NCBI GenBank assembly: GCA_015521325.1
Contig: WAOK01000055.1
Coordinates: 1 to 39,665 of the forward strand
Direction: 5' to 3'
Length of the DNA stretch: 39,665 bases
Origin: Desulfurococcales archaeon
Lineage (GTDB): Archaea; Thermoproteota; Thermoprotei_A; Sulfolobales; NBVN01
The position numbers and the translations under genes were made by a program. Under the pieces are notes generated by a model. The model did not search any database, was not told the DNA's origin, and saw only the letters and a program-made list of their open reading frames with translations. How positions within the stretch are numbered: the first letter of the stretch is position 1; every line of letters starts with the position of its first letter. This document shows positions 29,754 to 37,676 of this stretch, piece after piece.

Positions 29754-30222
29754 CCAGGTATCTGAGCTGGTCTGGTACGTATCCATTGCCGTGTCTCTCA
29801 TAGGCATCTACGCGTTCGGGGACCTGATCACGAATAGGTGCTGCTGGGTGAAACCGAGGCCCCTCATGCCATATACCCACATACCGATCACGTGGGGAGA
29901 GGACCTGGCCTCCGCCATGAGTAATCCAGTGGTTGCTTGGCGAAGGGCCGGCATGGATTTCGTGCGTGCTGTGGAGGGGCTCACAGGCATCAAGCTCATC
30001 TCTAAGAAGGGGCTGCTGGATGTTGGGCGGTTTAGGAAGCTGGCGGTTATTGTGCTACTCATAGCTAAGTGCGGACCTACGAAGGGAGCTGCGGCGGCAA
30101 GGGCTTTCCTAAGGGTTTATGGGCGGGCACCACCCAAGCTCCGTGAAGCCCTTAAAGAGGCCGCGGGGTTCCTATACCTGGCGAAGGTCGTTAGCCTTGA
30201 GTGCGGACGTGGCGAGGGTTAG
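29740..30222 (+). CDS. Single-helix membrane protein of unknown function in MoxR operon
   Basis: 160 residues from TTG 29740, overlapping the previous stop by 14 bases. One membrane helix near the N-terminus (LVWYVSIAVSLIGIYAFG), then a cytoplasmic, largely helical region (ITWGEDLASAMSNPVVAWRRAGMDFVRAVEGL; FRKLAVIVLLIAKC). I recognise no domain. Its place between a DUF4129-like gene and the MoxR ATPase suggests it belongs to the same membrane-associated complex. Confidence 0.6.
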   Translation: MLLSDQVSELVWYVSIAVSLIGIYAFGDLITNRCCWVKPRPLMPYTHIPITWGEDLASAMSNPVVAWRRAGMDFVRAVEGLTGIKLISKKGLLDVGRFRKLAVIVLLIAKCGPTKGAAAARAFLRVYGRAPPKLREALKEAAGFLYLAKVVSLECGRGEG

Positions 30223-31174
30223 GGAGGTTTTTGAAGAGATTAGGGCGGAAGTCGAGGGGTACATAGTCGGTAGGGAGAAGCTCCTGGAGAGACTATACGA
30301 GGCCCTCCTCATCGGCGGGCACGTCCTCATAGAGGGCGTCCCGGGCACGGCGAAGACCTACCTGGCCCGGGCTTTCGCGGGGACCCTGGGCCTCAACTTC
30401 AAGAGAGTTCAGCTCACGCCCGACCTCCTCCCCTCCGATATAGTCGGCGTGATGGTCTTCAACCAGCGCACCCTGGATTTCGAGTTCAGGCCGGGCCCCG
30501 TATTCACGAACATCCTCCTTGCTGACGAGATAAACAGAACGCCGCCGAGGACGCAGGCAGCGCTCCTCGAGGCGATGCAGGAGGGGCAGGTCACGGTGGC
30601 CGGTGTCACGAGGAAGTTGCCGGAGCCGTTCATGGTCATAGCTACCGAGAACCCTGTGGAGTCTGAGGGAGTGTACCCACTCCCGGAGGCGGAGGTTGAT
30701 AGGTTCCTGTTCAGGGTGCTCGCCACCTACCCCAGCGAGGAAGAAGAGGTCGAGGTCCTGAGGAAGAAGCTCGTGCACGGGGAGTCGCTGGAGGTTAGGA
30801 AGGTCGTGGGGGCTGCTGAGGTGATGCAGCTAAAGAGGGTTATTGAGGGGGTCAAGGCTGAGGAGCCTGTGCTGAGGTACATCGTCAGGCTCGTTAGGGA
30901 GACCAGAGAGAACTCCTCGATACTGCTGGGTGGCTCAACGAGGGCTGCCGTGCACATACTCTACGCCGCGAGGGCGAGGGCCGCTGTGGCGGAGGGGAGG
31001 GACTACGTCATACCAGACGATGTGAGGGACGTCTTCTTCGACGTAATGAACCACAGAATAATACTGAGGCCTGAGGTGATAGTCGGTTCCTACTCGAGGG
31101 AGCCCCTCTGGACTTACAAGACGGTGATGAGGGTGCTAAGGAGTGTCGTCGAAGCAGTCCCAGTACCGAGGTGA
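30197..31174 (+). CDS. moxR: MoxR-family AAA+ ATPase
   Basis: 325 residues from TTG 30197. Walker A IEGVPGTAKTYLARAFA, Walker B NILLADEINRTPPRTQAALLEAMQEGQV, sensor 1 FMVIATENPVESEGVYPLPEAEVDRFLFR, and a C-terminal lid with GGSTRAAVHILYAARARA. MoxR ATPases act as chaperones that help mature partner complexes, usually with DUF58/vWA proteins. The start overlaps the previous gene by 26 bases; longer frames begin inside that gene. The 3' end overlaps the DUF58 gene by 32 bases. Confidence 0.94.
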   Translation: MSADVARVREVFEEIRAEVEGYIVGREKLLERLYEALLIGGHVLIEGVPGTAKTYLARAFAGTLGLNFKRVQLTPDLLPSDIVGVMVFNQRTLDFEFRPGPVFTNILLADEINRTPPRTQAALLEAMQEGQVTVAGVTRKLPEPFMVIATENPVESEGVYPLPEAEVDRFLFRVLATYPSEEEEVEVLRKKLVHGESLEVRKVVGAAEVMQLKRVIEGVKAEEPVLRYIVRLVRETRENSSILLGGSTRAAVHILYAARARAAVAEGRDYVIPDDVRDVFFDVMNHRIILRPEVIVGSYSREPLWTYKTVMRVLRSVVEAVPVPR

Positions 31175-32537
31175 GCACTTAAGGGTACCTGTTGTCTCCG
31201 TCCGCATAATCCTCACTAGGCGCGGGGTCGTTCTCGCCGCCGCGTCCATAGCCATAGCGTTACTGGGGGCCCTCACCCTAAGGTACGAGTACATCACTAT
31301 GTCATCAGCTCTGGCGTTCGTCCTGCTCCTAGACGCCATCTACGTGCTCTCCGTTTCGATTAGGGTGAAGAAGAGTGGCTCGTTCATCGAGAGGGTCAGG
31401 GTTCCGGAGCGAATCGTACTCGGTAGTGAGGCAGTGATGAGGGTGGTTGGGTCGGCTCGCGGGGCCTCACCGAGAGGGAGGCTAGTTCTTGAGGACACTA
31501 TCCCGCCCAGCCTCAAGGTTGTCGGTAAATCGGAGGCGGTGGCGAGGGGGGACTGGGTTGAGCTGGAGTACGTGATTAGGGCCCTCTACAGGGGATCGCA
31601 CCTTGTTGGGCCCGTGAAGATGAGCATGCCCTCCCCTAACGACCTCCTGAGGGTCGACTTCATAACGCCTCCGGTGACCCACGTGTACATCGATGCCGTG
31701 CCGACATTCTATGCTTTGGAGGTGACCGCACCGGTCACTAAGATAAGGTACCCCTCGCCGGGGGCTCACACTGTAAGGGTTAAGGGTGCGGGCGCGGAAT
31801 TCTTCGCATTAAGGGAGTACGTGCCGGGTGACGACGTCAGGCTAATTCACTGGGGGGTCACTGCTAGGAACCCGAGGAGGATGCCCATAGTCAGGGAGGT
31901 ACTCGCTGAGTCGATGTTCGAGGTGTTCGTCGTCCTTGACCCAGGCCCCATGACGAGGGCTGGGTACGCTGAGGGTAGGAGAATTATCGACGATATGGTT
32001 GACGCCGCTGGCGCTGTGGTGACGACGGCGATGAAGAAGGGCGATCCCGTGGGTCTCTACCTGACGGGGGTACCGGCGCTAGCTATCCCGCCTACGAGGA
32101 GGTTCGAGAGGATCATCTTTGGGCTCAAGCACCTGGAAAAGGTTGGGCCCTCACCGGAGACGTTCATTAGCACGGGATCTCTGCCGGATGTGGTGGGGAG
32201 ATTCGTTAAGAGAGGTTCTCTAGTTCTTGTTATCTCCCTCCTGGACTCCATCGTCCCCAGCAGGGCTAAGAAGATGGCGATGTCGCTGAGGGGGTTGGGG
32301 GTTCGGGCGGTGTTCGTGATGCCGTACCTCCCGAAGTACGCTGAGGTAGCTGCTGGAGAGTATCTTAGCGCCCTAGAGCCCTTCGTCGAGGAGGAAAGGA
32401 GGAGGGTCGCGATGCTCGTGAGGGCGCTTAGGGAGGGAGGGGCTGAGGTAGCTCTCCATGGCCCGGATACCCTGGTCTATGGGGCTGTTGCGTCATACAT
32501 GGCTATGGGGGCGGTAGGGGGTGCTTTCCTGGAGTAG
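31143..32537 (+). CDS. DUF58 (vWA-like) membrane protein
   Basis: 464 residues. Two N-terminal helices (VVLAAASIAIALLGALTL; SALAFVLLLDAIYVLSVSI), a beta-rich middle region (residues ~70-190), then the DUF58 signature FALREYVPGDDVRLIHWGVTARNPRRMPIVRE and a vWA-like domain beginning VFVVLDPGPMTR. The classic metal motif DxSxS is not kept (DPGPM instead), so metal binding there is doubtful. GTG start inside the MoxR gene; it overlaps the next membrane gene by 17 bases. It is the usual partner of MoxR. Confidence 0.9.
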   Translation: MSSKQSQYRGEHLRVPVVSVRIILTRRGVVLAAASIAIALLGALTLRYEYITMSSALAFVLLLDAIYVLSVSIRVKKSGSFIERVRVPERIVLGSEAVMRVVGSARGASPRGRLVLEDTIPPSLKVVGKSEAVARGDWVELEYVIRALYRGSHLVGPVKMSMPSPNDLLRVDFITPPVTHVYIDAVPTFYALEVTAPVTKIRYPSPGAHTVRVKGAGAEFFALREYVPGDDVRLIHWGVTARNPRRMPIVREVLAESMFEVFVVLDPGPMTRAGYAEGRRIIDDMVDAAGAVVTTAMKKGDPVGLYLTGVPALAIPPTRRFERIIFGLKHLEKVGPSPETFISTGSLPDVVGRFVKRGSLVLVISLLDSIVPSRAKKMAMSLRGLGVRAVFVMPYLPKYAEVAAGEYLSALEPFVEEERRRVAMLVRALREGGAEVALHGPDTLVYGAVASYMAMGAVGGAFLE

Positions 32538-33201
32538 GACATACGGCCCGCGGTTGGTAGAGTCCCTCGCGTTGCTGGCACCTTCACTAGCCCTCATGCC
32601 CCTGCTCCCTCCAGCGGGTGTTGCGGCGGGTGCAGTCTTAGGGTTGCTTCTCGCCATCGCAGCGCTTCTGGCCTCTAGCAAGGATAAGGGGCTTGCGTAT
32701 GTGGTACTGGCGGTTACCGCGGGGGTAGTGGCGTCCTCCGTGTTCGGGCTTGACCTGCTATCGCTCTCGTTACCTGTCGCTGCAGCGATCTCTCTCGCTG
32801 CCCTCGCCGTTTTCCGCGGTTCCGACTTAGTCGTGAGGACCCTTCTGCTTCTTCTGCCTTACCATCTCTTGGCGGTGCTCGAGAGCCTGGCCGTGCTTGG
32901 TGCGCCGCCCCATAAACTTCTCTCGGCTCTGCTCAACCCTAGGCTCGCTCCTGCATGGGTTCCTGGGGGTGTTGTGAGGGTGGGGCTGGGCATCGGGTTC
33001 TTCACTTACGTATATACTGCGCTGGAGTTAAGGAGTGTGACTGCGGCGTTGTCGCTGGCGGCAGGCCTGGGCTACGCGGCTGTGTGGTCTTTCATGGTAG
33101 CTGATGAGGGATACCCTGTAGGCGTGTCCCTAGCCGCTTCCGCTGTCCTCCTCCCTATCATTCTTGTTGACCTAATTACTAGAAGGAAGTTCCGGGGCTA
33201 A
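32521..33201 (+). CDS. Polytopic membrane protein of the MoxR operon
   Basis: 226 residues with about seven hydrophobic helices (for example SLALLAPSLALMPLLPPAGVA, LAYVVLAVTAGVVASSVFGL, VGLGIGFFTYVYTALELRS, SLAASAVLLPIILVDLI) and short loops, ending RRKFRG. It is the last gene of the operon and takes the position of the multi-helix/transglutaminase protein of similar loci, but no transglutaminase domain is present. Function unknown. Confidence 0.65.
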   Translation: MLSWSRTYGPRLVESLALLAPSLALMPLLPPAGVAAGAVLGLLLAIAALLASSKDKGLAYVVLAVTAGVVASSVFGLDLLSLSLPVAAAISLAALAVFRGSDLVVRTLLLLLPYHLLAVLESLAVLGAPPHKLLSALLNPRLAPAWVPGGVVRVGLGIGFFTYVYTALELRSVTAALSLAAGLGYAAVWSFMVADEGYPVGVSLAASAVLLPIILVDLITRRKFRG

Positions 33202-33277
33202 GGATATTGGATTGGTCGTGCTCCCTTGATTGGTGGGGAGTTGGCTGGGACACCTGAGGGGTGATGAGGAGGCCGCG

Positions 33278-34750
33278 TTACCGACCCTTACCCGCTCCAT
33301 GCTCTAGCCTAAGCTCACTCAAGGGCTTCGAGAGAGCGAATGCCTCTATTCCAAGCATCCTTAAGGCTTTGGCGATCCCCTTGCTTAGTGTGCCGTGCCA
33401 GCAGTAGACCACGAGCGGTTCCTTAGGGGGCTCACCCCTGATCACATCTTCAATGTGTATCGCGCCCGGCAGATGCCATTCCATGAACTCCCTCCTCCCC
33501 CTAGCATCGACCGGGATCATGTCTTTTCCTATCTTGTCGATGACCACATCCCGGTCGAAGGATTCGAGCACCTCTTTCACTTTAGATGTGTCTAGAGGAG
33601 GGTCTATAAAAACCGCCTTCTCCACAGCACCCTTCACGATACTATCAGGTATCTTGCCCAGCTCCACCGCTACCTGTGATGCCTTCGCTCTCGTGGCTTG
33701 AGGGCCTTCCGATATTCTGCAAACCTCCTTTACTTTCTCTACCTCTTCATACAGACCTATGGCTCGGATCAGCTCAACCACTTCTTCCTTGTCAAAACAC
33801 AGAACCGGTCTGACAACTAAGGCGCGACGATTCCTCACTAATGTGTCCACAACCCTCAGGTTAAGGAGAGTCTGCGAGGACGCCTGACCGAGTGCCTCTC
33901 CGGTTATCACTGCGTCGTAGCCGTACCTTGCCGCAGTTGATTGCGCAACCTCATGCATAAGAACTCTTAGTACAACCTGCCTCAGATCCTGTCTAACGAA
34001 TAGTTTTATCCACGCTGTCAGCGGTGTGGCATCAACTAGCATAATCCGAGGGTTATGGGGCGAGAACCACTCCCTCCCAAGGCGGCGAGCTATCCTTACT
34101 GCCCTTAAGCTGTTCTCGATTGACCCGAGGTACAGATGGAGAAAATCCACTTCAACCCCCCTCTTAGCCGCTAACCACGAAGACGCTGTTGAATCGAAGC
34201 CTCCCGAAAAGAGCGCTAACCCTTTCCCACCGGTTCCCACGGGGAGTCCCCCAGGCCCTTTAACGCAGTTAATTATGTAGAAAGCCATATCACCCCTTAT
34301 TTCTATCCTCACCACTACCTCCGGATTCGTTAGGTTCACCCCAGCCGAGTAAGGTAGAAGGGCCGAGCCAACAGCTCTAGCGACGTCCATGGATGTGAAA
34401 CTATGTTTTCCGGCCCTCTTTACCCGGACAGCGAATTTCTTTTCTCTTACGATATTTGAGTAGATCTCCTTAGCCCTTGTCGCTATGTCATCTATGTTGC
34501 TGAACCTATGTGATATAGCTTCACAAACGCTGTGCACTCCGAATACCTTCTTGAGCACTTCCCTAGCAGGTTCAGGTGCCTCTACGAAGAGCACGCCTTG
34601 AGATATATCTATTCTTCCCTCTAACCCATTCCGCCTCAGCGCCTCCCTTATCGCCAACATGAGGCGTCTTTCAAACCTCGGCCTAGTCCTGGCCGATTTA
34701 AGTGGTATCTCTCCCGCCTCCTTTACTATGTATAACACTGCCACCACCAT
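33278..34750 (-). CDS. thiI: ThiI-type tRNA sulfurtransferase with rhodanese domain
   Basis: 490 residues from ATG 34750. Ferredoxin-like/THUMP N-terminal half (residues ~1-165), PP-loop SGGFDS (about 182-187) that adenylates the target, GEALGQASSQTL, then a C-terminal rhodanese-like domain with Cys in VVYCWHGTLSKG. A second Cys in EVCRISEGPQAT corresponds to the disulfide-forming Cys344 of E. coli ThiI. It makes 4-thiouridine in tRNA and may supply sulfur for thiamin. ATG 34750 was chosen because the ThiI-like start VVAVLYIVKEAGEIPLKS begins there; an ATG at 34801 adds 17 residues. TATA-like elements exist for both. Confidence 0.92.
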   Translation of the reverse strand: MVVAVLYIVKEAGEIPLKSARTRPRFERRLMLAIREALRRNGLEGRIDISQGVLFVEAPEPAREVLKKVFGVHSVCEAISHRFSNIDDIATRAKEIYSNIVREKKFAVRVKRAGKHSFTSMDVARAVGSALLPYSAGVNLTNPEVVVRIEIRGDMAFYIINCVKGPGGLPVGTGGKGLALFSGGFDSTASSWLAAKRGVEVDFLHLYLGSIENSLRAVRIARRLGREWFSPHNPRIMLVDATPLTAWIKLFVRQDLRQVVLRVLMHEVAQSTAARYGYDAVITGEALGQASSQTLLNLRVVDTLVRNRRALVVRPVLCFDKEEVVELIRAIGLYEEVEKVKEVCRISEGPQATRAKASQVAVELGKIPDSIVKGAVEKAVFIDPPLDTSKVKEVLESFDRDVVIDKIGKDMIPVDARGRREFMEWHLPGAIHIEDVIRGEPPKEPLVVYCWHGTLSKGIAKALRMLGIEAFALSKPLSELRLEHGAGKGR

Positions 34751-34849
34751 CACGACCTCGCTCTCCAATCTTAAAGCAGTAAGCATGAGAGCGTTATCCA
34801 TTGAGAAAACTTATCTTATCTTTAACGCCGATAATACTGGTTGGTATTC

Positions 34850-35326
34850 ATGAGCTATGGTCGTGATGTAAGAAGGGAAATCAGTTTGGTTAGGTATTCT
34901 AAGGACTGGATAAGGGATGCAGGCTTCGTTGAAGAGAAGGGACTCAATGACTACCTATACACGCTAAAAAAGATCAAGACATCGTCGACAGCTTCGATTA
35001 TTGCCTCAATTCTAGTAGAAACACTATTTCATTATGAGATAGTGAAAGCCATACTTCGTGCATACGAGAGAATAGAATCCATAGGACTAGACGCCCTACT
35101 CCGCTCCAAGCAGGAGAAAGCTCAAGAAGATATCGAGTTTCTTAAGAACGCCATAATAAATCATCTAATCATCGAGAAAGACATGAGCCGATTCTACGAA
35201 TCACTTGCTAAGGATGAGAACCTCCACCCACTAGTTAGGGACATTTTCGGAATACTTGCCAAGAACGAGGTAGAACATCATAAGCAGCTATCAGAGTTGC
35301 TGAGCAGTATTCAGAAGAAGGAGTGA
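34850..35326 (+). CDS. Ferritin-like helical-bundle protein
   Basis: 158 residues. It is mostly long helices: TASIIASILVETLFHYEIVKAILRAYERI, QEDIEFLKNAIINHLIIEKDMSRFYESLA, LVRDIFGILAKNEVEHHKQLSELL. The last contains an ExxH pair typical of di-iron ferritin-like/rubrerythrin-like bundles, with earlier Glu and His residues as possible partners. Metal binding is inferred. ATG 34850 follows a TTTAAC element (34821-34826) by about 24 bases. Codon use is visibly more A/T-rich (AAA, ATA, AAG, GAA) than in neighbours, which may signal separate origin or lower expression. Confidence 0.6.
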   Translation: MSYGRDVRREISLVRYSKDWIRDAGFVEEKGLNDYLYTLKKIKTSSTASIIASILVETLFHYEIVKAILRAYERIESIGLDALLRSKQEKAQEDIEFLKNAIINHLIIEKDMSRFYESLAKDENLHPLVRDIFGILAKNEVEHHKQLSELLSSIQKKE

Positions 35327-35381
35327 ACTTTTCGATGGAACCCTGTTATTTAATTCTTCCTCTAAAAACAGCACGATATTT

Positions 35382-37502
35382 TTATTCAAGTCCCAAGTAA
35401 GCCAGTAGGTTATACTGCACTATCACAATAGAGAATACTAGAGATATCACTGACATCAGCTTTATCAGTATATTGAGTGACGGGCCGGAGGCGTCCTTTA
35501 GCGGGTCGCCGACGGTGTCGCCTATCACTGCAGCCTTATGTGCCTCGCTGCCCTTGCCGCCGAAGTGTCCTTCCTCTATGTGCTTCTTCGCGTTATCCCA
35601 TGTATTGCCGACGTTGCCCTGGAACAGGCCGAGGAGGAGGCCTGATGTTATTGCTGCCAGTAGTGTGCCCGCTAGTGCGTACGGGCCTAGCACGAACCCA
35701 ACTATTAGTGGGGCAGCTATCGCCATGATGCCCGGGGTTATTAGGCGCCTGATGGCGTAGGTCGTCACGATAGCGACTGCCTTGCCGTAGTCGGGCTTCT
35801 CCTTGAACTCGAGTATGCCCGGCTTCTCCCTGAACTGCCTCCTTATCTCCTCGATGAGGACGAAGGCGGCGTCACTGACCGCCATAATGACGAGGGTTAT
35901 GAAGGCTGAGGGCAGCGCTATCCCTATGAGGGCGCCGGAGATCACCTTGGGGTCGAGTATCGAGAGGAGCTGCTTTATCTGCTCCAGGCTGAAGCCGGTG
36001 ACGCTGGCTATGTTGCTGGAATAGGCCGCTAGGAAGGCCAGTGCTGTTAGAGCTGCCGAACCTATTGCGAAGCCCTTCGACACGGACTTCATTGTGTTGC
36101 CTGCCGAGTCCAGTTTGTCCGTTATCGCCCTAACCTCCTCACCCAGCCCTGCCTGCTCAGCAATGCCTGCAGCGTTATCGGTTATGGGGCCATAGGCGTC
36201 GGCCGAGACCACGACACCGGTGAGGCTAAGCATGCCGACCGCCGCCAGCGCTACTCCGTAGATGCCGTACCAGAACGTGCTCCCTGCGAGACCCGCGGTG
36301 GCGAGGAGGTAGAACGATATGAGCTCGGCTATCGCTATGCCTACGGCCGGTATGACGACGCTGAGGAACCCGTAGGACATGCCGGAGAGGATCGTCAGGG
36401 CTGGGCCCATCTGGGACATCTCAGCGACCTTCCTCACTGGGGGCTTGTCCTTGTTGGTGAAGTAGTCACTGGTGAGACCAACCAAGATACCGGCTATCAG
36501 GCCTGCAACAACCACTAACCAGGCCCTTAGGCCGGCTGCCTGACCTAGCAAATGGGTTGAGAGCGGGTACGCTATGGCCGCTATGAAGACCGACGCTATT
36601 ATGGTGGTGAGCGTGAGTGGCTTCGACGGGTCACCGCCCTCCTTAACCCTAACGAAGAATGACGATAGTATGGATGCGATAATCCCTGCGGCAGCAATCG
36701 CTAGTGGGAGCATTGCCCAGTTTAGCCACGCTGCTGGGTCAGTGCTCTGGAGCCCCGCGTATATGGAAGTCGCCGCTACTACCATGGACGAGACTATGGC
36801 ACCGACATAGGACTCGAAGAGGTCGGCACCCATCCCTGCCACGTCGCCGACATTGTCGCCCACGTTGTCTGCGATGACGCCGGGGTTCCTTGGGTCGTCT
36901 TCCGGTATGCCCTCCTCAACCTTGCCGACGAGGTCAGCGCCTATGTCAGCGGCCTTAGTGTATATGCCTCCACCGACCCTGGCGAAGAGGGCCACAGTCG
37001 ATGCGCCGAAGCTGTAGCCGATGATGTCTCTCACGGCATCGGGTGTTAGGCCGTAGAAGACGAACTGGAGTGTCAGCAAGAGGGTGCCGACGCCGACGAC
37101 CATGAGCCCCATTACTAGGCCTCCGTTGAACGCTATCCTCAGTGCCTTGCTTATGCCGTACTCCTTGGCGGCGTAGGTTGTCCTTACGTTAGAGTTGACG
37201 GCTATCCACATCCCGACATAGCCGGCCGTTATAGAGGACAGCGCGCCGAGGACGTAGCTGAGGGCCATCCTAGGCGATATGAGCACACCGACCACGATCG
37301 CTAAAACCGCCGCTATTGAGAGGATGACAGTGTACTGCTTCTTCAGGTAGGCGCTGGCGCCCTCCTTGATGTACTCGTGTATCTCGACCATCCTGCCCTC
37401 TCCCTTCGGCGCCCTCATTATGTACCATGAGAGGGCTAGGGCGTATATGATCGCTAGGGCACCTGCGCCCGCAGCTATCATGAGCGTGACCAGCTCACTC
37501 AT
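35382..37502 (-). CDS. hppA: Membrane-bound proton-translocating pyrophosphatase (predicted K+-independent)
   Basis: 706 residues, ~16 membrane helices. It couples PPi hydrolysis to ion pumping across the membrane. Signature motifs: AADIGADLVGKVEEGIPEDDPRNPG, ADNVGDNVGDVAGMGADLFESY, and near the end GDTVGDPLKDASGPSLNILIKL. At the potassium-dependence site the sequence is GNTMKSVSKGFAIGSAALTA, with Lys where K+-dependent enzymes have Ala, so K+-independence and H+ pumping are predicted. ATG 37502 follows a strong ribosome-binding site (GGAGGGTGGT), and CTTTTTAGG lies about 44 bases upstream. It may use PPi from ppdK and biosynthesis. Confidence 0.95.
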   Translation of the reverse strand: MSELVTLMIAAGAGALAIIYALALSWYIMRAPKGEGRMVEIHEYIKEGASAYLKKQYTVILSIAAVLAIVVGVLISPRMALSYVLGALSSITAGYVGMWIAVNSNVRTTYAAKEYGISKALRIAFNGGLVMGLMVVGVGTLLLTLQFVFYGLTPDAVRDIIGYSFGASTVALFARVGGGIYTKAADIGADLVGKVEEGIPEDDPRNPGVIADNVGDNVGDVAGMGADLFESYVGAIVSSMVVAATSIYAGLQSTDPAAWLNWAMLPLAIAAAGIIASILSSFFVRVKEGGDPSKPLTLTTIIASVFIAAIAYPLSTHLLGQAAGLRAWLVVVAGLIAGILVGLTSDYFTNKDKPPVRKVAEMSQMGPALTILSGMSYGFLSVVIPAVGIAIAELISFYLLATAGLAGSTFWYGIYGVALAAVGMLSLTGVVVSADAYGPITDNAAGIAEQAGLGEEVRAITDKLDSAGNTMKSVSKGFAIGSAALTALAFLAAYSSNIASVTGFSLEQIKQLLSILDPKVISGALIGIALPSAFITLVIMAVSDAAFVLIEEIRRQFREKPGILEFKEKPDYGKAVAIVTTYAIRRLITPGIMAIAAPLIVGFVLGPYALAGTLLAAITSGLLLGLFQGNVGNTWDNAKKHIEEGHFGGKGSEAHKAAVIGDTVGDPLKDASGPSLNILIKLMSVISLVFSIVIVQYNLLAYLGLE

Positions 37503-37676
37503 GTAAGGACCACCCTCCAGTCCTACATGAGGAGTTCCTAAAAAGGAATTCGATAGTTATGATCCCGTTATTAGATAGCGATCTAGTGACCATAAGCGTA
37601 TATATTGCGTGCTAGGCCATAGCATTGAGCGACGCTCGGGAAAGGAGTAAAGTGAATGTGAGGGGTGTGTCGGCTG
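37503..37676. promoter_or_regulatory. Divergent promoter region between hppA and the DHH-like gene
   Basis: It holds the hppA leader and TATA box (minus strand, near 37541), a plus-strand TATA-like GTATATATTG near 37590-37600, and an 11-base odd palindrome GAGCG-A-CGCTC at 37627-37637 that could be a leader hairpin or operator. A closer TAAAGTG near 37648 could instead drive a near-leaderless transcript. No gene is evident. Confidence 0.4.

Noticed and set aside
32057-32251. Possible extra small ORFs opposite the DUF58 gene
   Set aside because: Short shadows without promoters inside a conserved gene.
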